From an uncultured Clostridia bacterium (GTDB taxonomy: Bacteria > Bacillota > Clostridia > Christensenellales > Borkfalkiaceae): a DNA stretch of 59,651 nt. The stretch is taken from the NCBI GenBank assembly GCA_947631465.1, contig CANRLK010000004.1:1-59651 (forward strand). The letters run 5' to 3'. The position numbers and the translations under genes are program-made. Positions 51,901 to 59,612 of the stretch are shown here, in pieces; position 1 is the stretch's first letter, and every line of letters starts with the position of its first letter. Under the pieces are notes generated by a model. The model was not told where the DNA came from. It searched no databases and worked only from the letters and a program-made list of their open reading frames with translations.

Positions 51901-54828
51901 GTCGGCGATGATCAAGCCGTCATAGCCCTGCGAGAAAGACCCGCCCGCCATTTCATATTTGAAATCCTGCAAGAACATGGGACGATTTTCAACAACATGG
52001 AAGATCGCGCCCCAGCCTCGGTACTCGATCTCGCCGTCCTCGCCCTCGACTTCTTTCGCTGCGTCCATCGTGATCGCAAAGTAGATCGTAACGAGCTGCG
52101 TACGATCTTCGGGATCGCGATAGGTAAAGCCCGCATAGCTGTCAACGCCCAAAATCTGTGATTCGACCTGGAACATGTCGAAGATGTCGACGCTGCCTTC
52201 GAGGACCTCGCCGTCCTCATTCACATAATAGCTGCCGATGCCTTCCATGCCCGTGCCGTATGCCGTGGTGTCTTGGAACTGCGTATTCCAAAGAAGGAAT
52301 CCGCCTTCGTAACGCTTTTCATATGCGTCTTTATCCCACTCTTTACTATCTCTTTCCCAGAAGCTGTAAATCGTGGAGATATTCATAGCGCCTTCAATGG
52401 CTTTACCACTACCGTCGATCTGTTTATAGCTGTCCAGGAGGTAATAGAACATCGGACCGACCGAATAATCGGTGTTCGTGCCATAGAGGAAGTCGGTGTA
52501 GAACGCGTTCTTGCGCCCGTCGATCCAGCTCATCGCCTTGAATGCGGGAAGTTTTTGTTTCGACTCGTAAGTGTATCCCTTATAGACGAGGTCGTAATTC
52601 CCGTTGCGGTTGAGCATGTAAACTTCCGCACGCTTTGCGTCCTTCGGGATCTCGTTCTCGTCGCTATTCTCTTCGACCTTGTACTTGACTTGGTCCTTGC
52701 CCTCTTCACCCTCGGGGGTATCGGGGGTCTCCGTAAGAGTCTCATAATCTTCGTCGTAGAGCGCGAGCCAAACATCGCCGAGGTAGTTATAGCTGCCGTT
52801 GCTTGCAAAGAGTTGGTACACATCGACGCTGCCCTTAGACTCGGAGAAGGTGTGATTGGTTACATCGACCTTGACCTTCATGACTTCGGTGTCAAACCCT
52901 TCGACGAGGTAGATGAACATGCCGAGCATGTTGCGTTCGACGTAGTAGTCGTATTCGTGCGTGCCGTCATCATCGGTCAAAACTGCGCTGTCGCGGAACG
53001 AGCCGATACCGTCAAACTTGATGGTTCTTTCGTCTCCATCATCCTCGCTCTTGAACTCATGGTCCATGAGGTCGTCATCCATTTGGATGCAGTTGTCCTG
53101 TCCCGACGATGCGGACAGCGGGTTGAGGCAGATATAGATGTTGAACTCGTCGAAGTGCAATTTCGCGACGGGAACGGGGTCGTTCATGTCGACGGGCTCA
53201 TACGTGCCGATCTGGTCCTGGTAGCCCTCGACGCGGCGGATGACGTTGCCATAGCCGTCGAGCAGGAAGGTCTGCGTGCCGAGATAGTAGCTGCCGCCGA
53301 TCCCAACGCGGATGAACTGCGCATAGTCGCCCTTTTCTCTCCCGAGATAGGAGAAGAACTTCTGCTCGCCCTTCATGCCGAAGGTGAAGTATTTGTCGGA
53401 GTTGCCGCGGATCTTCAAGACGAACTCTTTCGCTTCGGGATCGAATTCGTAAGTGCCGGGCTTCGACGTGCCGTTCTCAACGAGCGTCGCCGTGTTGAAG
53501 CTGTCGAGCGTCAACGTGGTATTTTTGTCATAGTGGTCGCCGTTGCCTTCCTTCCAATAGCCGTCATAGAAGGTATAAGTGCCGACGCGGTTCTCATAGT
53601 AGAGGGAGAAGAAGTCGCCCATGATCTTGGCGATGAAGCTGTCGTCTCTGAACGAGACAAACGTGCCCGCCGAATTGAGGGTGAAGTGCATCTGCGCGTC
53701 AACGTCGCCGCGATAGCCCGTGAATTCATAGCCGCCGCGGACGAGGATCGCCTCAGCTTCGCCTGCGCGGTTGGGGAAATAGATGTAGTCGGTGCTGCCG
53801 AATACGTCCTTGATGCCCTTATCCCAAACGGCGTACAGGACGAGGTTGCCCTCGGTGACTTCGCCGCCTGCGCGGTATTGGATGACATTGCCCGAGCTCT
53901 GGGTCGTCCAGCCCGCGAAACGGTAGCCCGTGATCGCGAACATGTTCTTTGCAACGTAGGCCGTCTCACCATAGACGTAGGTCGTGTCCCCCATCTTGCC
54001 CGTGTATTCGAGCCCGCTTTGAGGAAGATTGACATTATAAGTGATCTTGAACGTCGCTCTGTCGCAATAGACGCGGAATGCGTTCTTGCTTGCGTCTTCT
54101 TGAAGGTCAAGGCGGGAAATTGTCGGGAGCTCTTCGCTCTCATAGTTGGGATTGACGACATAGTTCACGAACGCGTGGTCCTTGATGTCCACCGTCTTTC
54201 CGAGATAGTCGCTGTCCGTATAAGAGAGCTGATCGTTCTTTTCGTACTCCGTCCCATAGGGCGCGGTCTGCGCATACACTTCAACGGTGTAGCCGACCTT
54301 AAAGCCCGCTTTGAGGGTGAGATCGCTCGACGGCATGACGTCAGTCTCGGTGACCTCGGTCTCGTCGGATCTGAGCCATGCGCCGAACGCAAGAGACCCG
54401 CGCTGCGGCGTACCGCCTGCAGTCTTGCCGATCCATTCGAGCAGTTTCCCCGTTTCGGGAACGAGAACGGTCTGCGCCTCGGTCTTACCGCCGATCGAGC
54501 CGCCGTTGAGCTCCAACGTGAGGTTGTAGCCTTTGAGCCAGCGCGCATAATAGGTGGTATCCTTTTCGGGCGCCGTCATCGAGCCCTCGTGCCCTTCGCC
54601 CGTGAATTGGGCGTTCTCATACCAGCCGCCGAAGAAATATCCCTCGCGTTCGGGAGCGGGAAGCCCCATCTCCGTGCCGGGATTGACTTCGTTCGTCCAC
54701 GCCGTGCCGTCGCCAAGGTCGTACGACACGGTGATCTTGCTTCCGCCGCAAGCAGCCGCAAAGAGACCGATCGCAAGCGAGAAAACAGCGACGAATACGA
54801 GCAGTATGCTTTTCCGAAGTGTTTTCAT
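48910..54828 (-). CDS. Giant repeat-containing lipoprotein, copy 2
   Basis: A 1972-residue paralog of the preceding protein. The signal is almost identical (MKTLRKSILLVFVAVFSLAIG, FAAACGG). InlB-type repeats follow, with the shared block TAPEKDTTYYARWLKG and then FGSTDYIYFP, which also occurs in copy 1 (FGGTDYIYFP). LDGxG-type units recur: LDGYGNVIRRVEGYQ, LDGFGTYALYTDKYGVQHEG, LDGWGEGCYIDAEGNRFDG. The C terminus is a long acidic, Thr/Glu/Gly-rich stretch ending TTTTPDDGGDGE. AGGAGG precedes ATG 54828. The two genes have separate promoters and terminators. A tandem gene duplication followed by divergence is inferred. Confidence 0.85.
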   Translation of the reverse strand: MKTLRKSILLVFVAVFSLAIGLFAAACGGSKITVSYDLGDGTAWTNEVNPGTEMGLPAPEREGYFFGGWYENAQFTGEGHEGSMTAPEKDTTYYARWLKGYNLTLELNGGSIGGKTEAQTVLVPETGKLLEWIGKTAGGTPQRGSLAFGAWLRSDETEVTETDVMPSSDLTLKAGFKVGYTVEVYAQTAPYGTEYEKNDQLSYTDSDYLGKTVDIKDHAFVNYVVNPNYESEELPTISRLDLQEDASKNAFRVYCDRATFKITYNVNLPQSGLEYTGKMGDTTYVYGETAYVAKNMFAITGYRFAGWTTQSSGNVIQYRAGGEVTEGNLVLYAVWDKGIKDVFGSTDYIYFPNRAGEAEAILVRGGYEFTGYRGDVDAQMHFTLNSAGTFVSFRDDSFIAKIMGDFFSLYYENRVGTYTFYDGYWKEGNGDHYDKNTTLTLDSFNTATLVENGTSKPGTYEFDPEAKEFVLKIRGNSDKYFTFGMKGEQKFFSYLGREKGDYAQFIRVGIGGSYYLGTQTFLLDGYGNVIRRVEGYQDQIGTYEPVDMNDPVPVAKLHFDEFNIYICLNPLSASSGQDNCIQMDDDLMDHEFKSEDDGDERTIKFDGIGSFRDSAVLTDDDGTHEYDYYVERNMLGMFIYLVEGFDTEVMKVKVDVTNHTFSESKGSVDVYQLFASNGSYNYLGDVWLALYDEDYETLTETPDTPEGEEGKDQVKYKVEENSDENEIPKDAKRAEVYMLNRNGNYDLVYKGYTYESKQKLPAFKAMSWIDGRKNAFYTDFLYGTNTDYSVGPMFYYLLDSYKQIDGSGKAIEGAMNISTIYSFWERDSKEWDKDAYEKRYEGGFLLWNTQFQDTTAYGTGMEGIGSYYVNEDGEVLEGSVDIFDMFQVESQILGVDSYAGFTYRDPEDRTQLVTIYFAITMDAAKEVEGEDGEIEYRGWGAIFHVVENRPMFLQDFKYEMAGGSFSQGYDGLIIADDGETAYYYDSVEKFQASGSKPDKGKVEYISEMNGYPVYNFKGEDNSTEFEFSVECFNPGAGPRREQYYFHVYNPDFDKTYSVEGGGTLELDGFGTYALYTDKYGVQHEGGFIFEDDDHQRLATYHPTSATGISLDLVFEITGENTVRGQSEEEKQAYFVLFNSAGVFPTDMPQAAILFDAKTGEVRITQIGEYIWWTQGELEYDQYKVYAVGKYVVVDEEDRIYDLTLSTFNWATQDPEAQNVKWRVRIEDGGYCFVMDAENVYGSYVDEDNNVYYLDGWGEGCYIDAEGNRFDGVHQLMGSQKNGRYYYGAFGGVEGDPELLYANRFDTETHTFEITNRPDGGWVTYYAEDFGAVEFCQVFAIDNSMIGYWFLDDEGELLIYEFDWEIGFVELSGNRYVAPDFSDPDDEFISPDDANRIYYRYNPEKSFEFTGKVVIDVFEGRDDLKDGAQKTEITDLKLEFKPDGTALLNAPATLHFKDFDGKEEDLHYTVILSHASTYQSAAGYLVVDAWYNDVPFHLDLKYDHDEPEKATFVLHAGGGDILWSDYLATELPDYVFYNYGRITSGSTVSIGPKSWKFSEWISDDGSEYDVDNNMLISGVVYTPDGEGNLLTFSAFYEDIFGNEYKDDSKVAKVDEEKVISHDATMAALRGGSVSDWPVYELLVKGGDGLTYSVWLEKLSDSYGNWSTIIYAVSIYQEYDPTKPAEGQTGSGAATVAEESKDGEHYVYRAWLYCGAYYANFVQRSLYTLDVEKVTQKDGKEVRESILQGYDGARWYDNVVIMYHANLDTGLPLKLYEDDKTATTPDEGDEPATTAEGDSEGEGESEKDNLDDMIMIEFKYDDDRLVIGASHTTNVEFVILKDETTNENIWYNVSFFIVRDNEDKVTGTYLCNGIEHNKTKDETGAVTDNQTEYLPNAEKRAEQTTGQKVENEENKWTFEFETPYHANVTLTVNDEAEEGEKYTLDMEVEYPGVTKPDDGDEGTTTTPDDGGDGE

Positions 54829-54882
54829 TTATGATCCTCCTGTTTTAGTTTCGTTTAGACTTACCGATAATAAGTCTATTTT

Positions 54883-54911
54883 ATTGTATCATGAAATATC
54901 GCCTTCGTCAA
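54883..54911 (-). promoter_or_regulatory. Promoter of giant lipoprotein gene 2
   Basis: Minus strand: TTGACG (54911-54906), 17 bases, TACAAT (54888-54883). Confidence 0.7.
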
Positions 54912-55049
54912 CTGTTTGAACATGAACGTCTTGTGAAAGTTTTTGAAGATTTTTATTAGTTTCCTTGATTTCCGCTTGCTTTATTCTTAAAATTTCACAA
55001 AATTTTCTTATTTTGAACATTTTTTCGCTCCGTCCTGCGGACCGTTTTC

Positions 55050-55175
55050 ACACCCCTTTCGGCGCGCATCCGCGCGCCACTTTCCCCTTAGAGGGGACAG
55101 CAAGTTTTTTTCTTTCTTGGCTCCCCCTTCGAGGGGGAGCTGTCGAGCGAAGCGAGACTGAGGGGGTGTCTCCTT
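55050..55175 (-). repeat. MITE-like repeat, simple form, inverted
   Basis: Module B then A read on the minus sense: ACACCCCTTTCGGCGCG, GCGCGCCACTTTCCCC, GGGGACAGCAAG, CTTGGCTCCCCC, GGGGGAGCTGTCG and GACTGAGGGGGTGTCTCCTT. No gene lies between 54829 and 55232. Confidence 0.85.
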
Positions 55176-55232
55176 ATCCTTATTATATAAAAGGAAAACC
55201 GCCCCGATCGCGGGACGGTCATTCCGAATCTC

Positions 55233-55541
55233 TTATTTCTCTTTGTCGCCCGGAAGCTCCATGAGCTCCTCAAAAATTTTGGTGATCACGCCGTTGCCGC
55301 CGAGCGCGTGGTATGCCTCATAGCTCTTGCGGGCGGCTTCCTTTACATAGATGGGACATACCCCCTTCTCGGTATACTTCTCATAGTAATCGATGAGCTT
55401 GCCCTTCAAGAGGTTCTTGACCCCTTCCATGAGCGCGCGCTCCCGTTTGAGTCCCCCTTTGAACCGCGCGAGCACGAAGGCGACCGCTCCCGATACGAGA
55501 CATGAGACCATGCTCGTCAAGACCATCGTCAATACGTCCAC
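55233..55541 (-). CDS. Small phage-like membrane-anchored protein
   Basis: A 102-residue protein. One N-terminal helix (about 3-24, TMVLTSMVSCLVSGAVAFVLA) is followed by a basic turn FKGGLKRERAL and a helical tail: MEGVKNLLKGKLIDYYEKYTEKG, CPIYVKEAARKSYEAYHALGGNGVI, FEELMELP. This layout is familiar from small proteins in the tail/holin region of Clostridia prophages. Start is GTG 55541, with AAAGGAGG six bases upstream; the first 13 bases overlap the lipase gene. No other phage genes are nearby, so it looks like a domesticated or stranded gene. Confidence 0.7.
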   Translation of the reverse strand: MDVLTMVLTSMVSCLVSGAVAFVLARFKGGLKRERALMEGVKNLLKGKLIDYYEKYTEKGVCPIYVKEAARKSYEAYHALGGNGVITKIFEELMELPGDKEK

Positions 55542-56167
55542 TCCGTTCCTCCTTTTTCGCTTTGCAAGGCGCGAAGATAGCTCTCCTGCCGATGCGCGTC
55601 GATCATGCCGACTTTCAAATCTTTCCCGATCTGCACCGTCTTTCCGACGTGCCGAAACAAGAACAACGCGGGCGGAAGGTGGGTGACGAGATCGTTCTTG
55701 CACCGCACGACCGTGAAATTTTCGAACCGTTTTTTGACGCTCTTTTTCAACATCCCCCACACGACGCGCGGACAGCCGAACCCGAATCCGAAGATCTTAT
55801 CTTTGAGATCGGGACGGTGGAACACGCAAAATTCATGGCACAAGAGCGCGAGCGCCGCGCCGTGAGAATAACCCGAAATGATAATTTTTTTGACGTCCTC
55901 TCGAACGATCTCGGGCAGGATCTTTTCCTCGACGGCGGAAAAGACGCGCAAAAATCCGCGGTGGCAAAACCACAGTTCGCCCATTTTTTTGTACGGTTTT
56001 GCGGGAAAATCGAGGTTGTTCTTCCAATCGAGCGCGCCGCTGCTCTTTTCGAAGAAGAAATAGAGGGTGCTGCCCTTGCGTTCGATGCGATAGGACGCCG
56101 CCTCGTCGGTCTCCTCGTATTTTCCGTGGATCGTCCTGAAAAAAAGCGAATAAAGTTTATAGTTCAT
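55529..56167 (-). CDS. Class 3 lipase-like alpha/beta hydrolase
   Basis: A 212-residue protein starting MNYKLYSLFF. Nucleophile elbow GYSHGAAL (GxSxG) near residue 105; candidate acid aspartate in RCKNDLVTHLPP near 157 and catalytic histidine in GMIDAHRQESY near 190, the order expected for fungal-type (class 3) lipases. There is no signal peptide, so it should act inside the cell or be released by lysis. GGGGAGAG is close to ATG 56167. It overlaps the small membrane protein gene, a pairing that could provide export or membrane access. The substrate is unknown. Confidence 0.75.
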   Translation of the reverse strand: MNYKLYSLFFRTIHGKYEETDEAASYRIERKGSTLYFFFEKSSGALDWKNNLDFPAKPYKKMGELWFCHRGFLRVFSAVEEKILPEIVREDVKKIIISGYSHGAALALLCHEFCVFHRPDLKDKIFGFGFGCPRVVWGMLKKSVKKRFENFTVVRCKNDLVTHLPPALFLFRHVGKTVQIGKDLKVGMIDAHRQESYLRALQSEKGGTEWTY

Positions 56168-56253
56168 CTCTCTCCCCCTTGCCTTGCAAGGGTATTGTAT
56201 GACAAAATCCAAGCGATTTTCGATCTAACTGCCTTAAAATTTCCCAAAATCCC

Positions 56254-56282
56254 TTGAAATTTTTTTCGCGCCGTCGTATAAT
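56254..56282 (+). promoter_or_regulatory. Promoter of the channel-like gene
   Basis: TTGAAA at 56254-56259, 17 bases, TATAAT at 56277-56282. AAGGAG and ATG 56302 follow. Confidence 0.75.
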
Positions 56283-56301
56283 AAAAATTCAAGGAGATCC
56301 C

Positions 56302-57210
56302 ATGCCCCGAAAGAAAAAGAGCGCCTCGCAGGAGAGTGCGGAGCGCGTCCTTCAACGTACAAAAGAATATATCGAGGAGACGCGCGCGGAGCTTCATGCC
56401 GAGAACGACGGCTTCTACGGCGGCATCCAAGAGGCTTTTTCGCACCGTCCCGAACATGACGCAAACCCCCAACGCAAAAAGGGAAAAGGCGTTCTTGCCG
56501 CGCTGTACGACGCGGCGGTCGTCTCCCTTTTATTTGCGAGCTTTCTGATCAACCTGTTGGGGCTCATCGGGGTCATCGAGATCGAAGAGGGCGGGTTCTT
56601 CTATGCCGATCTCTCCCTCACCGTCTTTTTTTGGACGGAATATCTCCTGCGCTTTTTCCTCGCCCGCAACAAGCGCAAATTCTTCGAGCGGAACATCTTC
56701 GAGCTCATCTCCATTCTCCCCTTCTCGCCCGTGTTCGGGGTGATGCACATCGTGCGCTTTTTGCACATTCTCGGCGTGTTCGAAAAGATCGCCTTCACCG
56801 CGCTCTGGCAAAAGATCAAGCACAGCCGCCTTTCGCGCTTTCTCTCGCGGACGAGCCGAAAGCTCTCGCTCCTGCTCCATGCGCACAAATTTCTCATCGG
56901 GCTGTACGGCTTTTTGCTCCTCTTTCTCACCCTCGCCTATGTCTTGAAATTTGTCGAGGATGCGCCGTACTTTTCGAGCGTTTTGTCGCTTCTTTCGGGC
57001 ACGGCGACCCTTTGCCTTGCGCATGCGCCCGTAAGTTTGTTCGGGCAGATCGTTTCGGGGGCGCTGTTCTCGCTCTTGATTGCGCTGCTCGTTTGGCTGA
57101 TTTTCGCCTGCGTATCGACGCGGCGGCGGGTCTTGCGCTATCGAAGGGCGTTTTGCGGAATAAAATCTCAAAAGAAGGGAAAACATTTCCTTCGAAGAGT
57201 TGACAAATAA
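56302..57210 (+). CDS. Voltage-gated potassium channel-like membrane protein with altered filter
   Basis: A 302-residue protein. A charged cytoplasmic N terminus of about 75 residues is followed by helices resembling S1-S4 (LLFASFLINLLGLIGVIEI; YADLSLTVFFWTEYLLRFFLA; FELISILPFSPVF; HIVRFLHILGVF). Then come an S5-like helix (FLIGLYGFLLLFLTLAYVL), a pore-loop region and an S6-like helix (GALFSLLIALLVWLIFACV). In the pore loop, where potassium channels have TVGYGD, this protein has TLCLAH. AAGGAG lies six bases before ATG 56302. It may conduct other ions, or be a non-conducting subunit. Confidence 0.7.
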   Translation: MPRKKKSASQESAERVLQRTKEYIEETRAELHAENDGFYGGIQEAFSHRPEHDANPQRKKGKGVLAALYDAAVVSLLFASFLINLLGLIGVIEIEEGGFFYADLSLTVFFWTEYLLRFFLARNKRKFFERNIFELISILPFSPVFGVMHIVRFLHILGVFEKIAFTALWQKIKHSRLSRFLSRTSRKLSLLLHAHKFLIGLYGFLLLFLTLAYVLKFVEDAPYFSSVLSLLSGTATLCLAHAPVSLFGQIVSGALFSLLIALLVWLIFACVSTRRRVLRYRRAFCGIKSQKKGKHFLRRVDK

Positions 57211-57228
57211 AAGTGCAAATGGTAAAAT
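57200..57228 (+). promoter_or_regulatory. Promoter of the aquaporin gene
   Basis: TTGACA at 57200-57205, 17 bases, TAAAAT at 57223-57228. The -35 box lies within the last codons of the channel-like gene. Confidence 0.75.
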
Positions 57229-57259
57229 TTGTTAAAAAGAAAAAAGGAGTGTGAAGAAA

Positions 57260-58010
57260 ATGATCAAAAAATGTGTTGCGGAATTTATCGGCACGATGGT
57301 CCTTGTTCTGTTCGGATGCGGCGTTGCGGCAGCGACGGGTTGCAGCGACAACGCGGGGATCGTCGCGACCGCCCTCGCCTTCGGGCTTGCCATCGTCGCG
57401 ATGGCGTACTCAATCGGAAACGTCTCGGGCTGCCATGTCAACCCCGCCGTCTCGTTCGGCATGCTCATCTCCAAGAAGATGAGCGGCAAGGAGTTTTGCG
57501 CCTACGTCCTCTCGCAGATCTTGGGCGCGCTTGTGGGCTCGTTCATCCTCTATCTCATCTTCGGCGCAGGCAATCACGGTGCAGAACGTCGTCCAACCCG
57601 CGCTCACCGCGTCCTACTCCGAAACGGGCGCGCTGTTTTTAGGACTGCTCGTCGAGATCATTTTGACCTGCGTCTTTGTGTTCGTCATCCTCTATGTGAC
57701 GAGCAAAGCCGAGAACAAGACGATCTCGGGACTTCTCATCGGGCTGACGCTCACGTTTGTGCACCTTTTGGGCATACGCTTGACGGGCACGTCGGTCAAC
57801 CCCGCCCGCTCGCTTGCGCCCGCCATTTGGAATATGCTTTCAAGCGCCCCGACGGCGTTTACCGCCATCAAGCAGATTTGGATCTTCCTCTTAGGACCGC
57901 TGCTCGGTGCGGCAGCCGCGGCGCTTCTCTTCAAGTACTTCGAAGGCAAGAAAGAGGCAAAGCAGGCAAAAGCGTCCGCGCCCGAAGAAAAGACCTCTTC
58001 GGAACAGTAA
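57260..58010 (+). pseudogene. Aquaporin (MIP family) with a single frameshift
   Basis: The first part, from ATG 57260 (MIKKCVAEFIGTMVLVLFGC), encodes three helices and the first pore motif GCHVNPAVSFG. Near 57572 the frame shifts by one base (an extra A in GGCAATCACG), and the rest continues as ITVQNVVQPALTASYSETG..., with the second pore motif SVNPARSLAPA and the final helices, ending at 58010. With the base removed, the product is about 249 residues, normal for AqpZ-like water or glycerol channels. A true inactivating mutation, an assembly error or programmed shifting cannot be told apart; no slippery heptamer is seen. Confidence 0.8.
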
Positions 58011-58030
58011 TCGGTTTCATCGTAAGCACG

Positions 58031-58068
58031 TTTTCCGCCGCTCGGTTTTGCGCGGCGGAAATTTTTTG
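58031..58068 (+). terminator. Terminator of the aquaporin gene
   Basis: TTTCCGCCGC / GCGGCGGAAA arms, ten-base loop, then TTTTTT. Confidence 0.9.
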
Positions 58069-58093
58069 AATCTTTGAAATGGGAGAAACGGAC

Positions 58094-59314
58094 ATGGACG
58101 AACGGGTGCAAATTCTTCTTCAAAGGGCAAAGGGCATTGAAAAGAGCCGAAAAAAGAGCCCGCTGAGCGAAGTCAATCTCTTCTCCGTATTGAATATGGA
58201 GCACAAGGAAGTCTCGGCGCACTCTGCGGTTCTCTATTATATCTTTTGCCCCTTCGAGGACGAAAACGGGTTTCGGGACGATCAAAACCTTCGCATTTTA
58301 CTCAAAAATTTCGGGGAAGAAATCGCAAAGGACGTGCGGCTCGATCTCTTTCGGGAGGTTTGGACGGACTTCGGAAGATTGGATTTTTTGATCGCGGCAG
58401 GCGTAGAAAGGTATGTTTTGGAGCTGAAAATTTGGGCGGGCGAACAGCCGATGCAGCTTTCCCGCTATGCGCAGTATTTGAAGCGCGAAGGCGGGAAGGA
58501 AGAGAACATCTTCTTCTTAACGCCCGAGGAGCGAACGCCTTTAACGGGCAATGCAAGGTGCGTGACGCTCAAAGACGAGGTCGCAAAGAGCCTTAAAGAA
58601 ATTCTCGCCCTTCGGCGAGACAAGAAGAGCTACTGCGAAATGATCGGACAATACCTGAAAGTCATCGAAAATATTACGGGAGGACACACCATGAAAGCGG
58701 AATGCGGCATGATCACATCTTCGGAAGAACTGCTCATCGTCAACAGCTTGGTCGACGAGCAAACGGCAATATTGACAAGGCTATTGCGCGAATTTTTCGC
58801 TGCGATGGAAGAGCGGCTCGGCGAGGAGATCGCGATCGAGGGTTTTCCCAAGGCGAAAAAAGTCCCCTACGAATACGGCACTTGGGCGATCGGCGAGTAC
58901 TACAGCGGCGGCAAGCGCACTTATCCCGCGATCGCGTACCGCATCGAGGGCAAGGACGTCGGTGAAACGGGACTGTACTTTTTCCTCGAAATTTCGAGCG
59001 CGCTCTATGCGGGGATCACGCCGCGAAAGAAGGAAGCGGACGGCGGGTTCTCCTGCGTCTCGACGCATGAAGAGCGTTTCCAGCCTTTTCTCGGGAAGCG
59101 TCCCTCCAAGTTCTTCTTGGATTGGGACTATGTTGAAAACAACGGCGGGGCGCTCGATTTTACGCGGACGGCGGACAAGGACAGCTTTTGCCGAAAGCTC
59201 CTTCGAAAGGACAGCCTCACTTTCGACGAAAAAAAGCTCGACGAGGTCGCGGCGGCAGTCCTTTGGCTCTACAAAGGTGCGTGCCGTCGGGTCTTCAAAC
59301 TTTCGGAAAATTAA
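58094..59314 (+). CDS. PD-(D/E)XK nuclease superfamily protein
   Basis: A 406-residue protein. The N-terminal half shows the nuclease-fold motif: DFGRLDFLIAAG (metal Asp) near residue 100 and YVLELKIWAG (ExK) about ten residues later, followed by QLSRYAQYLKR, as in the PDDEXK_9-type proteins. The C-terminal half (about 230-400), with FPKAKKVPYEYGTWAIGEYY and GLYFFLEISSALYAGITPR, is unknown. Family members are often found alone or near defence genes, but the target is not established. ATG 58094 is chosen because GGGAG lies nine bases upstream; ATG 58079 lacks a site. Confidence 0.75.
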   Translation: MDERVQILLQRAKGIEKSRKKSPLSEVNLFSVLNMEHKEVSAHSAVLYYIFCPFEDENGFRDDQNLRILLKNFGEEIAKDVRLDLFREVWTDFGRLDFLIAAGVERYVLELKIWAGEQPMQLSRYAQYLKREGGKEENIFFLTPEERTPLTGNARCVTLKDEVAKSLKEILALRRDKKSYCEMIGQYLKVIENITGGHTMKAECGMITSSEELLIVNSLVDEQTAILTRLLREFFAAMEERLGEEIAIEGFPKAKKVPYEYGTWAIGEYYSGGKRTYPAIAYRIEGKDVGETGLYFFLEISSALYAGITPRKKEADGGFSCVSTHEERFQPFLGKRPSKFFLDWDYVENNGGALDFTRTADKDSFCRKLLRKDSLTFDEKKLDEVAAAVLWLYKGACRRVFKLSEN

Positions 59315-59342
59315 AAGAGTAGAATTTCGCGCGCTTGTAAAT

Positions 59343-59510
59343 AAGGTAACACCCCCTCAGTCTCGGCTTCGCCTCGCCGCCTTGCGGCGGTCGCCCCCGC
59401 CGCAAGTCCGCCTCGCCACCAGCTCGGCTGGCGCGGCGCAGTTCGCAGCCCACTGGGCTGGCGCAAGAAATTGCAATGCTCCATCCTTCTCAGGGGGAGC
59501 CAAGAGGGGG
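59343..59510 (+). repeat. MITE-like repeat, enlarged copy
   Basis: It starts AACACCCCCTCAGTCTCGG (59348 on), has the inner GC block shared inverted with 5228-5456 (CCGCAAGTCCGCCTCGCC, CAGCCCACTGGGCTG), and ends in AGGGGGAGCCAAGAG. No gene is seen from 59315 to the end of the window. Confidence 0.75.
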
Positions 59511-59577
59511 GGAAAATAGGCGGCAACCGAGATCAGAGCGATGGTGTGCCGTATATCGGTCAAAGCAATTCTCAAAA

Positions 59578-59612
59578 ATAAAAATCCACCCGCATAGCGG
59601 GTGGTATTTCAT
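59578..59612. terminator. Hairpin near the right edge
   Basis: CCACCCGC-ATA-GCGGGTGG (59586-59604), with A-rich sequence to the left (a T tract on minus) and TATTTCATTTT to the right. It probably ends a gene that lies outside the window to the right; its own product cannot be read. Confidence 0.65.

Noticed and set aside
52273..54834. 853-residue open frame on the plus strand
   Set aside because: It is antisense to the second giant lipoprotein; the composition (rich in Val, Arg, Glu, Asp) is typical of a mirror frame.
55233..56167. Prophage region
   Set aside because: Only one small phage-like protein is present; no integrase, structural, terminase or replication genes lie nearby.
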